A stretch of DNA of 64,000 bases, from the NCBI GenBank assembly GCA_022316685.1, contig JAKJHU010000046.1:7725001-7789000 (forward strand), given 5' to 3'. Below are positions 51,702-64,000 of this stretch, piece by piece. Below the pieces are notes generated by a model that made no database searches, was not told where the DNA came from, and saw only the letters and a program-made list of their open reading frames with translations. Each line of letters starts with the position of its first letter. The first letter of the stretch is position 1. The translations under genes were made by a program, and so were the position numbers. The stretch is from Progne subis subis. Lineage: Eukaryota; Chordata; Aves; Passeriformes; Hirundinidae.

Positions 51702-51768
51702 GAGGCTGGACTAGTTGACCCTCAAAGATCTTTTCCAACCAATATTTCCATGATTATGTGAAGGTTTT
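51702..51768 (+). mobile_element. CR1 LINE 3' end scrap
   Basis: 'gaggctggactagttgaccc' followed by 'aaagatcttttccaaccaat' and 'ccatgattatgtgaagg' is the last part of a CR1 3' UTR in + orientation. The element's upstream part is cut by the solo LTR on its left. Confidence 0.8.
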
Positions 51769-54700
51769 ATTTCAATAACTATTGAATATACTAAAGCAAT
51801 ATTAAAAGTCACATTAATAACAGTACATATAAAAATTTAGCATTTAGTACAATTCACTCATCAGAACACAGTCAATATTAATTTTGAAGCCACAGAATAG
51901 AATACTGCTCCTATTTAGAAATCAACGGTCATTATCTCAGGAAAAAAAAGCGCTATTTTCACAAAAACCTTGATACTCATACTGCACTGTCATTATTTAA
52001 ATATAAATATTTTCTTTGAAGAACCAATACTGTGCTGGTTGTTAATATCTTAAAAAAGACAACAATTTCAGGTCCTTAATTGTTAGCTGGTCTCATCTAA
52101 TGATACACTTAGATGCTTTATTAGAGACAGGTAAGAAAAATGTTTCATAATTTCCACATCATGTGAAAACAATCAGACAAAATCACTTGAAATTGCCACG
52201 AAGAGTTCAATTCCCTATTCTTTTAAATTTCATCACAATAATTTACAACTATTCAGAAGGTATGTGATCTGTTACCAAACTGGTCTGGTTTCATTTAACA
52301 CCTAATTTGACTCTGCATATGTGCAAATTAATAACCGAGGTATAAACCAGTGGAGAATTAGGGTTCAAGGCAGAAAACTTTGTCTGGTGATTAGAATTTC
52401 ATAATGCACTTACAGAATGGAAAGTCATCTGAGACAATTCCTAGAGTGCAACTAAGTATGCATAAAGTTATTTAAAACTCTCTGTTCTGTAACCTGGCAA
52501 GAGAACAGAGGTTTGGGTTAGCCTGAGGATGTAAACTAGACAGGAGTTATTCACAGATGAGCATCCAGGAATAGCTGTTCCCAGCTGTCTCCAGTTCTGT
52601 ACTACTGGGATATCCCATGAAAACTAGGCAGCAAAACCAAAGTATAGCAGAACTTATGAGCCCACATTTCCTTGTGGAATTTGACTCAAGATCTAAAGAA
52701 ATTAAATATTGTCACAGGAAAACCAGTCTTAACAAACAGGGAATTTATTTTAACTTAAGTTAACTTATTGCCAGTTAACACAAACTTACAATGACTAATT
52801 CAAATATTGGGAAAAAGGAAACATAAGGAATTAAAAAAAATACTTATGGAAATATCTTTCTTCCCCCTTGCTAAGGCTGACCTCAGGCCAAACTCACACC
52901 TTCTCCCACTTGCCAGTTCCAACTTTCTTTATTTTCCCCATGACTTATGTTCTGCTCATCGTCGTTTCCTCAGTGAGGTGACAGACAATGCAGAAGTGTG
53001 GCATCAGGAGTGTAATGGTTTCTTTCTGCAATCTGGGCTGGGAAAATGTGCCACACCAAAACCAAATGAAGATAATAGCAAAAGGAGATTTGAGGTGCAG
53101 GGACAGCCAGTCACCTGTATTTGTAGGGAGCAAGGAAGCTTTCCCCTGGGAAGACTAAAAAGGTTTCTCAATGTTTTTGGTCTTACTTAAAGTTCCAAAA
53201 GAAATTATAAAGTCCCTGGGAAAAAGAGTTGTCACGCGAATTTGCTGCAAGAAGAGTAGAGCCCCAGCAGGCAGATTCCAAGGTAACAGGGTGATAAAGG
53301 ACTTGACAGCAAACTTAAAAGCTGGAAGGAAGAGCTGGTAGGATGCTGAACCAGAGCTAAGAGGTTGACCTTCAGGGAGATTGATTTAAAGGCATTTCAG
53401 TCTCAGAAAAAAAGTGAAGGTTTTTCCATTAAGGGAAAGAACCTCTTACATAGTCTAGAAGGCAGCGTAAAGAAACAGAATAGATAACAAATAGCTGGTG
53501 TGTGTAAACATCAGGCCAGGAAAAAGCCAAACAGGCATAAAATTAATTGTCATTGTCCACACTAACAGGAGTTATTATATTAAGCACCTAATTTGGGAGC
53601 CTAAACTCAGACTTTTCAATGCAGAAACATGGAAGTTTCCAGGACTGTAACACCCAAGCATTAATTTCCTTTGTGCTTCCCTGCCTCTGGCCCTATCTCT
53701 AGTTCAAAAGCATCCACTCAACATCACTTACTTAGTTCCTTCTCACTGACAAAATGAATCTAGTTCAACATCCTGACAGGAAAGACCTCCAAGATTTTTG
53801 GTATTGATTTCTTTGCTGCCAGGATTTCACTCATTCACGGCACAATAACCTGCAAAGTGTCAGTTGTTGTTTCCACATTAGGAGAGTTGTTTTACATGGA
53901 AGAATGCAAGATTATCCTGATATATCCATGCTAAATCAGGTGCCAAATGTGATAGTGATGAATTACTGCATTGTTCTGCCTTGAGCAACTTACCTTGCTT
54001 TGTCAGCAAAGCAACCGAACTAAGAACACTCATCCTCTGAGATGTGTGCTTCTGAGATCTGAGCCACTCATGCAGTTACTGGTGAAAATATTCATGAAAA
54101 TATGTCATTACATAATCTCTTCAACAGCTTCTTTGGAAATAATACACATCTAGAGTAATAATTTCCACAAAAGATGTAATGCAAACAGGCTCCATCTTAC
54201 TAATTACTGTTTGCAGTATGAGTTCTATGGCAGTGGAGAATTTAACAATTGAATAAATAATACTGAACTCTTCATATCTTTGTTACAGAAAACCAATGTA
54301 TAACTCAAATTAGAGCAGAAATGACACAGTCCATTAGTCTTTAAGTAAGACTCTCAAAATTTATGACAAAGGTCATGGTAAAAGGCAAAATAATTTAAGA
54401 CCCTATGGTGACAGATGCAAGGCTAGTTTATATTATTTTACATTTGTAATATTTATCCTTTCCTCAAAGTAAACTGCAATGTCAAAACAAATCATAATTG
54501 CAGTTCAGGTTCTGGGGCTCAGACATCCAGCTTCTTGGATAAAAAGAGTTACATTTATATATTTTAAATCTCTAAAGCAAATGATCCCCTCTCTTTTGTC
54601 TGTTTTTTATTCTCCCTCATCTCTTTTAATTTATAGGAGCCTCAAGATAACATGAATGTGTTCTGGGTTTTTTTGTTTTAATTAAGGTCAGCATAATAAC

Positions 54701-57700
54701 GGCAAAAAGAGTAGAAAAACTCTATTTCAAGCAAACAAACCAGGAGTTTGCTGAGCTGGCAGATCTTCCAGGGCTCTCACAGCTTTAATTTTAACACTGA
54801 AAGCCTAATCGAGTTGCAGTTTGAAACCGAAATGTTACCTTCTGCAGCTAGATTCAGTGCTGGTAATTACACACTGGGTTTTGTAGGGGGAGGGGAGAAA
54901 TATCTGCATAGATCCTCCTTACCTAAATTTGGTAGAATGCCTTCCTGCTTTTAAAAGTCCACTCAACAATAGCTTATCATGCTGCACTTTCAGTTTTGTT
55001 AACTTTTATGAAAGCAGCTCCTTGGCTGAGCTCAGCTCTTCTCACGCAACTCATCTTGGATCTGAGAATGTACACAAAGCAGAGATCTGACAATACAAGC
55101 ATTTTTTAAAGATTAGCCTAATGCTCCAAAGAGCCTACAATGAGCAGAAAAACTTTGCATGCTGTAACATTAATGTAAAACACGTTTTGGTGCCAAATCC
55201 AATTAAACTCTCTTTTGAGTAATAAATATTACAATATTTGAATGGGACAGCTACTCAGATGGACTAAATCAAGTGATCCTTCTATGTGCCAGGAAGCATA
55301 TGCACTTTGACTTTAATGTCCATAATGATTTTTAAATATGGACACGAAATACAAAAGGCCTATCTGGTTTGATTATAAAATTCTCAGAACGAGAACAACT
55401 GAACTGATGAATGTCATTATAAACAGTAATTGCATTTTTCCACTAAATTGATTGAAATGAAGAGAAACAGTAGAACTACGTGAAATTTAGTTTCGTGTCA
55501 GCATGACACCTTCCTGCAGAACTAGCTAGTGTATATACACCTGACTTTTTCTAAGTGGGTGTGGGGGAGAAGGAAAACAAAATATCTCGCTCAGCTCTGT
55601 ATGCTGTTAATAGAAAACCTAGGGGAAAGCCCAGAATTTTTGCTGACTCCGGGTTTCCTTGGGACCAAATCTCAGCCCTGTCCTGCGTGCCTGCTCTAAC
55701 AGCTGTTCCCTCTCTGCTGCTGGGGCAGTCACCAGAGGCAGCAGAAGGGCTGCTCTCTGAAATCCGAGGGCTGGTCTTACTGCCTGCACTCAGGCTGGCT
55801 GCTTCCTTTCAAAGTGCTGCTTGTGGAAGAGTGCACTGTTCTATTCAGATCCGAGCAAGAAAGGCCAAAGCTAATTCTAGTCTAATCTTCACTGCTATTA
55901 AAGTACATAAGGAAAGGATGGTGGTAATATTTCATCTCTCACACACAGAGACACTGTGCATAGAGCCTGGGAAGAAAGGGAGCTATGTCAGTGTTGATTC
56001 ATTGTGAATTATACAAAAATTGAGATGATGTGTGTGACTGAGCACACAGGATCTGTTCTCTGGGAGACTACAAATGAAGCATTTGTTTTATCAATTCTCC
56101 AACCTGTAGGCTACACAATTAAAAACTCATTACAAATGAGGTTGCTGGTTTAGATTCAGCGTCGTCTTGGCTGTCTGGGAACAGCTAGAATAATTTCAAA
56201 ATCCTACAAATGGACACTATATTAGATGTTTTGATTTGCACATCTCCCAGTAAGATTCTGGAACTCCATCTGCCTCCTACTTACAACAATTTATACTCCC
56301 TTGTTCATTTCCTGCCTTTTAGGGCCTTGAGTGGTAATACTTCAGAAACAGCCACTTTGGGCATTGGGTCCCAGGTATTTTTGTTGCTGTGGTTTTTTAA
56401 ACACCAACAAAACTGGACAGTTTGAAGACTGTATTAGGACCCCCAAAGTTCTAGAAAGCATTGAAAATGACCTTTTGTAGTATCTTATATCCTGTTAACA
56501 GAATATGACAAATTGTCATAATTTATGTCTGGCCTGGGTTTGGACATAGAACTATGCCAAGGACTTCTATCTAGAGTTGATATTAAGAAACTAATTCAAG
56601 ATAAAGCCCTGAGATTCTTTACATGGTTGTTCCATTTCACTTGGCTGTTACTGCCATCTAGTGATACAATTCACAATACTCAAAACTTCCCATTTAGAAA
56701 TTATATTTCATCAAAAATATTTGGAAATGTGCAGGATATGTTCCAAAAAATCTCTGCTTAATTTACTTGCTAATGTAATGTCCCATGCTGGCATGCAATT
56801 TTATACATGCTCAATTTTGAAGGCTGATATTTTTCTGTCTTCCCTCTAAGAATGCACTTGAAGACCCAGATACCTGCCCAAGAAGAAAACTTTTCAGAGC
56901 CATAGGAGTTTATAATGCATTCAACTTCTCTTCTGGCAAATTTCCCTTGAAATGGCCATATTATTTATTACTGCATTGGTTGTTAATAAATGATGCATAA
57001 TTATTTGTATGAATATAAGTTATGAAAATAATTTGGGTCAAGTAAAGAGAGCTAACTTCTTCACCTTTTCAAACACCAGAAAGTGTCCCATCTTATTTGA
57101 AAAGTAATCACTTCCCAAATCTCCTACCTAACTAACTTGACTCCTCAGGTATTACCAGAGGCTGAAGATCAAATGTAAATAGGGCACACAGCCTTATTCA
57201 TGAAGGTAAATTACCTATTTTAAACACTTATTATTTTTCTGTGATTTGAGGTCTTTAAATCAGGGTTGATCTTTCTAAAGGATTTACTGGAGCTCAAATT
57301 GTCAGACGGGGTTTATGACCTTCTGGTTTTACTTCCTAAATAGCAAATTACCTGGTGATTTTCTGTAGCTATGTGCACTTAATTTTTTTATTTATTTATT
57401 TTTAGTCAAATTATCTCACCTGCATGGTCAGACAATTAATAGCACTTCTGAGCTCAAATCAAGTTACCCACAGAACCAAAAGGTACTGAAAACAAAATCT
57501 GACACTTGGCATTATCACACCAACCACATTCAAATTTGGTTTTGTTAATCAAACTGCACATGAGAAGTCATTGCACATGACTGGGGGCAGCTGGGGCAGC
57601 TCAGACTTTCTCCAAGTTTGTTAGAGGGGTCAATGTTGTAATGTATTAATATTGTGTTTCATCCACATGTCTGGATCACAGACCGACCACGGGGGTTCAG

Positions 57701-60374
57701 GAACAGGGAGCTGTATTTGCTATTTCTTCACAGAATGATGTTTCTCCAAGAACTTCCACTGGCCTCTAGGGAATGTTTTTATTCTCGTTTAGATGTCTTT
57801 CCTTGGTATATTCGCTAGCTTTGACTTTCTAAAGAATGCTGACATTCTTTAAATTAAGGAACCCTTAAGTCCTTTATTCTAGCAGAAAACTGTATTAAAA
57901 ACACTTTGTCTACCATTATCAGGGTGAGCTGATTAATATTCTCTTTTAATAATTCCAAACACCAAACATCTTCCTGTGTTTTTCAATTCTCAGTGTTGAA
58001 ACAAACAGGTATGTTTAATTCTAATTTTAGACTTAATTCTCCGTACAAAATAAAATTGAAAATTTAGTACAAAGGTAATCCTATTGTCACATGTAGCAGC
58101 AACCTCAGTTCTAGATTACTTAATTAAAATCATCTCCAAAATCCAAGAAAGTTTAATTCTTAGATTTTCAGCTTTTTGATACCTGGATAAATCTTATTGT
58201 AACAATATGAACAGGCAAATACACCTCTGATAATTAACTGTGCAAACTGGAAAGAAGAAAATGCAAGATGGTGTGTTTTGTACAGTGGATTTTCATTCTT
58301 CCCAGAATATCTTCAGATTTAGAAACTATTCATAAATATACTCTACCATATTACAGTGAGATACTCAAAATATATATTACTAACCACTTGAATAAAGTGA
58401 AAGAAAATGCTTCTTCTGAAATCAGAGGCGTCCTAACATTGTTAATTAAATCCACAGATTATACTCTTTAGAAACTTTATGACTTCTTGCATTCATGGGT
58501 CGTTGTTAAATTAACTAAACTGATGGACTATTAACGATTCTAATTTACACTGTTTTACGAGTCACAACACTTCTAGTGCAAGACACGACTTCAAGTGATG
58601 GAAAAGAGAGCATTACAAATTAACTTTTCCAGAAGAAATCTGCCAGTGTCAGAAATGATAGAAAGCAGAAATCCTGCTCATACAGAGAATTCTATGACAT
58701 GTCAGAGCCAGTGAAATGGCTTAAATCAGAGCGTTACCCAGAACTAGTCCAGGGAATACAGACACTCAGCATCTAACTTTGAAATTAAATAAAGATAATA
58801 AATAACAACAATAAATAACAACAAAGAGTTGGGTTTTTTCTGAAAACAACTGTTGGACTGTTGCAAAAAATAACAGCATGGGATGGTTGGACGTTAGATC
58901 TTGAATTGAATCTACAAATTCATCATGACCAAAATGGGGGGGATCTTCCTCTTCCCCCCTCCTTCAGACTATAAACACTCCTCTTTCTCCGTTCCCAGCT
59001 GAGGAGTAATTTACCCATTCTCACAAGAACTGAGCCATTACATTTCATCAGTCCTCAGTGCAACTTCATCCTCAAACTGTGCTTCCAAATCCTCCATCCC
59101 ATGTCACCTATACAGTGTTGCACCCCTCAGTTCTGTGTTTTTCAACCAGAGAGCTGTCACAAATAAAAGACATTAATGTTTCCATTGTCACTGACATACT
59201 TTACTGGGTTACATTGTTCAAAAAAGGAAAAAAAAGTCAAATAAGCCATGCTGAACCTGACCTAGTAAAGTGGCAGAGATGCTTGATCAAGGCACTTCGA
59301 GAAGCCAAACTAGTCAATCATATTGGTTTAGCTTGCCACTAAATTGCAATCCCCCTCAGAATTAGAAAAACTTATTTTTCCCTCATTAGTATCACTTTTC
59401 ATTCCATTTCTTTCTTCATTTTTGGACAGAATAACAGAACAGAGCAGCTGGAAGATAGAACTGGGCCATCACTTGGTAGAAGGACAACTAGAAGGCAAGT
59501 AGGAAATATTAGCTCACCCTACTCCTAACCCTTCCTGCAACTGGGAAATTATCTGAGGCTCACAGCTTGAATTTTTCAATACTAGATGTCACCAGCATGT
59601 AAAGTTATTTCATTCTAATGATAATTGAAGAAACCTAGCTGGAAAAGATTACCATATTGTGATTAATTGAAAAACCAAGACTGAGTTAAATGTCGAGTTT
59701 AAAATTAGTATAATCTCATTAAACTGATTCATTATTTGCTGTAATAAAGGCAAATCTATTATAACTGTGCTCCTCTAAAGACAATAGGCCAGAAATTATA
59801 AAATACCAGCATATGAAATTATAAAATTCAGCAATAATATATCCACCATAATCACAGTCATTATAATAGCTCATAAAAATGAATTAAAAATACAATAAAT
59901 ATTTTGCCTTATGACAGTTGGCTATGTATCTTCATATATTGATAAAAAAAGTAACACAAGGTATATGGAAAATTTTTTGTTGTTATAAATATGATTTTTA
60001 AAAACAAATACCTACATAGCAATTGCAGAAGGAAAAGGGATTAAATATTTTGAGCTTGCAACAACAGAGCTGCAGTTTAACTGTGCAGCTACAAAGCTGA
60101 GGACGTGCAGCAATCAAATATCAAACCAGGCCAAACACATCAGCTCTGCAGTGACCATCTCTGGGTCAATTCATAACTCACACTCCTCCAAACCTTTACC
60201 AGTTCTCACTGCACAGCTGCAAATGAGATCATTGTGGTGGAACAATCTCGAGATGGACGCTTCTTTTCCTCCAGATGCTGTTCAGTGCCACTGCCGTAGC
60301 CATGAAACGCATCCAGCCCACTCCAACAAAGATCAGCTTCCAGGTGGAACAGATGTAACCAGCTCTTTCTGCCC
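51769..60374. other. Long non-coding stretch
   Basis: No supported gene over 8.6 kb. The longest frames (127 codons at 52807-53190 and 150 codons at 55555-56007, both +) have no recognisable domain or gene context. A short tandem pair aataaataacaac occurs near 58796-58825. The segment 54700-55450 is repeat-free and rich in TAATTA, CAATTAAA and octamer-like TTTGCAT words, which would fit a conserved regulatory element but is unproven. Confidence 0.45.
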
Positions 60375-60530
60375 AAAGCAGGGTCAGCTTTGAGGTCAGA
60401 TGAAATTACCTGGAGTTTGATCCCTTTAGCTATTGAAAAAAGGCCAAGGATGTCAAGGACAGAAGGAAGGAAGGCTGTCCAGATTCTCTGTACAGCCTGC
60501 TCCAATGTTAATGCAAACCCGTCCTGGAAT
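60375..60530 (-). mobile_element. Diverged CR1 LINE fragment
   Basis: 'ttgaggtcagatgaaattac', then 'gccaaggatgtcaaggacag', then 'ctctgtacagcctgctccaa' follow the reverse complement of a CR1 3' region in order. It is strongly diverged. The overlapping open frames of 64-99 codons here are not genes. Confidence 0.6.
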
Positions 60531-63500
60531 AGGACGACTAAACCATTTCCTTTGTACAGTCAGACACGACTGGGCAGCACAAACCACTAAAGGACTACTA
60601 AGAATTTTGGTGTTAAAAAGATTTTGAAGTCTGATTTCCAGCACAAGCAAAAGTGAAATAAATTAAACAGTTAATGTATGTTCAGCAGAGCAGCCTCCTC
60701 CTCTTACAGTGGCCATAAGGGATAGAACAAGAGAAGCATTCCCCTATAAATATTCTTTGAAATACTGATCTCTTCTCTGTCTATATTTCTAAGAGCAAAA
60801 TCACCCCAAAAAAGCAGGAGTTTTTTTCTTGCTTACATTTTTTCCCCCTTTGATCTGCTATTTCTTCATGGGAGGTGAACTACGAACATTGAGAAATTCT
60901 GGACAGCTGCTAATGCAGCTAACATTCATAAAGGAAGTTTTCTCTTAAAATTCAGGTGGCTGTACAACAAAATGAAACAAGGCTGAAAAGAGCAGGTCAT
61001 AATTATTTCACTGAGCAAGGTCACCTGGCAAATTGCATCTGAAAAAAAATGTAAAATGAACTGTCTGGATCAAAATCTTAGAACACTACCCACCTGAATG
61101 ATGAAATCACTACCTTTTGTAATTAACTACACACAAACATTCCTTCTCAACACTGGAAACCAGGCTAAGGCCCAAATTAAAATCAAGGCCCAAATTAAAA
61201 TTGCGAATATTCCATCTATATTTTAATAACTTCCTGTCTTGAAAAACTGTTTAAAAAGAGCTATACACTATCATCTTCCATAAATGTCCATTTTTCACTC
61301 CTTGGCAGTAGTTAAAAGAAATGAGCATTCAGAATTAATACCTTAATCGTTTCTGAATTCATAATTTCATTTCCACTAGAAGATATGTTACATAAGACAA
61401 TGTCAGAAACAGACAATTGAACTTCTGCTTATTGAGAAAGATAAAATACTGAAATCTTCACATTTTCAATGAAAAGCAATCTATTGTGAAAAGAAAAAAA
61501 CCCAAGTTTTATACTGAAATTTTCAAAAGTAAATACTGATAGTGGTTTGCATCTCAACTTTGCAGCTACCAGAGACCAAGAGGGTTTCAAGTGTTTTTGC
61601 TGCAACTCTGCTGCAGAGGAGTTGTTTGGGCTTCGGTCTCACAAGTGATACAAAATATCTTTATAGGGAGAAAATACTAGATAATAGAGAATTATCTCAT
61701 TCCTCAGGAATAGCCTAACGAGAACCAACAACGAGAAGTGGAAAAAGAAATGCAAGGTGATTAATCATGGTGGGGGAGAGGGAAGAGGGATTACCAAGAA
61801 AAATAAGGGTCTCATCTTTCGACATTTCAGTCAAAAATGAAGCAATCTTTTGAAAGACAAACTACAGTAAAATAAACAGTAAAAAAAAGGTAGGGATCAG
61901 CAGCAGAGGTAACGAGGTAAAACGTAAGAGCCTGTTAAGTGATCACCCCCTATTAAACCTTCCAAAGCCTCTTGTTGCCTCCAGTTCTGTGAATTCCTTC
62001 TCATTGAAGCAGTGTTCTGCTTCAAAACAAAAATCATACTTTACAAGTTTCTGAACACTTTATAATGTAGCCATAATAGGGGAGAGAAAACTGTATTAAG
62101 CCAGATCTTAACTGAGAGAGAAAAGCAAATTAATCCCAAGGGGGTTTTTCCCTAAGGCTTATCATCTGCACAGACAATTCACTCTCACAAGAAGATACAG
62201 ATCTATTCCCTACATTTTCTGGTAAGATGAATTTCCTGGCAAGATGAGTTTCCTGGCTATAGATTTGAAAATGAACATGTTGATAGTCCAACTTAAATGA
62301 ACAATCTTTAGACAGTAATTATGGTAATTTTGGTGTAGTCCTGGATTTCACCTGATTTCAGAGCCTGATTTGATAAGTGTTTTACTACTGCCAGGACAGA
62401 AGGGCATAAAACAAATGCTTTTTATATTCTTTATGTGAATACATTCTATGTAATAATTCCTTTCTGAAAAAGAGGAAAACTTTTCACCACAAAGAAAAAG
62501 TCAGAGTTATCAAAGTTCTGGTTTAGATATAAAAGCTTCAAATTCTTGTTTTTATTAGTGTATTTTTTAAGAGACATACACATACTAAAAAATGAATGTA
62601 ATTTTCTGTGAATAAGCTATTTTCAAAGTCAATTTGGTGAAAACATACACAAAAATAATAAAAAAGAGAAGATATAAAATACTGAAATGCCTTTAAACCC
62701 TGCATAGACTTAAAAAAAATCTTATATTCAAGAAATAATTTTAATAGCTCTTCTGTCTTACTTTCCCTAGCCAAAATAGTGTTCAGTGGTTTTCTGATAC
62801 GTTTATGACACTTGCATCACCTGACTGTACTTCAGGACTCGGCATAAAGAGTTAAGATTGGAAACCAATTTTAAAGAGTGAATGCTTACAGCACAAAAGG
62901 AAAATATTTTTCTTTTTGCTGTTTATCAGTCTCTCTCAAAACAAAGTTGTTGCAGATGGTACAGAGGCTGCTTGGACATAATCTCAGCTAGAGATACTGC
63001 TAGACATGGATTACGTTCGCTCACAATCTGAAAGAGTTTTCTTGTTTTCTTTCTTTGTCTTAGGAGCTCACGATTCTGTTACAAAGGCATAGAAGTCTGT
63101 TACAATTCAGCCATTGATAGAAGGACAAAGCTTTGTGCAATCCTGCATTGGATGAATCTTTTGGGACACATGAGCCATTACCCAGCAGTACTTAGAGGAG
63201 TCACTCAAAGAAAAAATTGTCTATGTGTATAGCTGCAGGAGTATCAGAAGAACCTTAGGTTTAGGTTCAGGAAAGACAGTAAAATCAGAGCTGAACAAAT
63301 CTATTTGGATGACTGTAGCAACGTCTTGGCCTCATTAGATCTCTACTAGAAATACATATGTTTTCCTTGAAGAGAGCCACACCTTTTCCTGATGTCCATC
63401 CATTTCCATCTGTCCTTAGTACATAACTTTCTTTCACATTCCCTGTATAATGTGATCAAATTTACAGATGTATAAAGCCAGCTTCCCCTCTTGTCTAAAG

Positions 63501-63800
63501 GGAAAGTTGTCATATTACTCTCTCATTAAGTGAGGAAAATCTTCAAATGGGAATGTAATTTCCTGTAAATTTCAGCACATCAAGACCAAAGCTTAAGAGC
63601 CTAAATAAAGTAAATTTTGGGCCTCATGCCACTGTAGGGGTCACGCTGATACAAAGGGACAGAATATATGTCTCAAAGATGAGGAAAGCATCAGGAAAGT
63701 TAAAATCCTTATAAAATGAAAATATAAAGTACCTTATAGTTTATCTAATACTCCCCTGGTTAAATATAAAATCCAGGCATTTTCACTTTGCTTTATGCTT

Positions 63801-63802
<2 letters not shown>
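60531..63802. other. Non-coding stretch with two short tandem pairs
   Basis: Two 18-base copies of aaggcccaaattaaaat lie back to back at about 61168-61202. Two 17-base copies of ggtaagatgaatttcct/ggcaagatgagtttcct lie at about 62221-62255. No gene or RNA is supported. Confidence 0.55.

Positions 63803-63842
<40 letters not shown>
63803..63842 (-). repeat. T40 homopolymer (A40 on the minus strand)
   Basis: Forty T residues on the plus strand, about 60 bases before a CR1 fragment. Confidence 0.95.
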
Positions 63843-63899
63843 CCCTCCTTCTACTTGCACACCCTTTACTATGATTTTTTCCTAGTAAAGGCTATTTAA

Positions 63900-64000
63900 A
63901 TCATAGAATCATAGAAGAGTTGGAGCTGGAAGGGGCCTTGTAAAGGCCACCTAGTCCACCTCCCCTGCCATGAGCTGTGACATCTTCAACCAGGTCAGGC
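63900..64000 (-). mobile_element. CR1 LINE 3' end, cut by the window edge
   Basis: It begins with 'tcatagaatcatagaagagt', the reverse complement of the CR1 terminal octamers, and continues 'tggagctggaaggggccttg', 'ccctgccatgagctgtgaca', 'cttcaaccaggtcagg'. The orientation is minus. Its 5' part lies beyond position 64000. Confidence 0.93.

Noticed and set aside
52807..53190. 127-codon open frame, + strand
   Set aside because: No domain, no similarity that I recognise and no gene-like context. Probably chance.
55555..56007. 150-codon open frame on the + strand in a GC-richer patch
   Set aside because: No recognisable domain, no splice or regulatory context, and locally high GC makes stops rarer. 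It is the longest unexplained frame but I cannot support it as a gene without conservation or transcript data.

Overview
This window looks like nuclear DNA of a bird, most likely a songbird-like species. It is AT-rich and gene-poor. It carries several fragments of the CR1 LINE family, a class II endogenous retrovirus and several LTR remnants. Its one clear host gene is an intronless coding exon for a heparan sulfate glucosamine 3-O-sulfotransferase of the HS3ST1 group. Bird is inferred from the repeat content; the species was not identified.

Layout. Bases 1-23.4 kb are intergenic or upstream intronic DNA with two old CR1 fragments, a MIR-like SINE, several microsatellites and a G/T-rich block. 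The HS3ST1-type gene occupies about 23.4-24.95 kb on the + strand: a splice acceptor, a short upstream ORF, a 309-codon coding region and a 3' UTR with a poly(A) signal. Bases 25-33 kb hold no recognisable gene and contain a 47-base A run followed by a TA microsatellite.

Bases 33.03-38.32 kb hold one minus-strand provirus with both LTRs, a primer-binding site and a polypurine tract. Its gag is a completely open 569-codon reading frame. Behind it are broken dUTPase, protease, reverse transcriptase and envelope segments. RNase H, integrase and the start of env appear to be missing. Gag, dUTPase, protease and RT look betaretroviral, while the envelope transmembrane part looks like the avian alpharetrovirus type. 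The LTRs differ at roughly 15% of sites by eye, so an undamaged gag is unexpected and is the most interesting observation here.

Bases 38.3-64 kb are intergenic. They contain further CR1 fragments, two near-identical solo LTRs 4.4 kb apart that each have their own target-site duplication candidates, two other LTR-like blocks at 50.0-51.3 kb, and long A or T runs. No tRNA, rRNA, CRISPR or second cellular protein gene was recognised.
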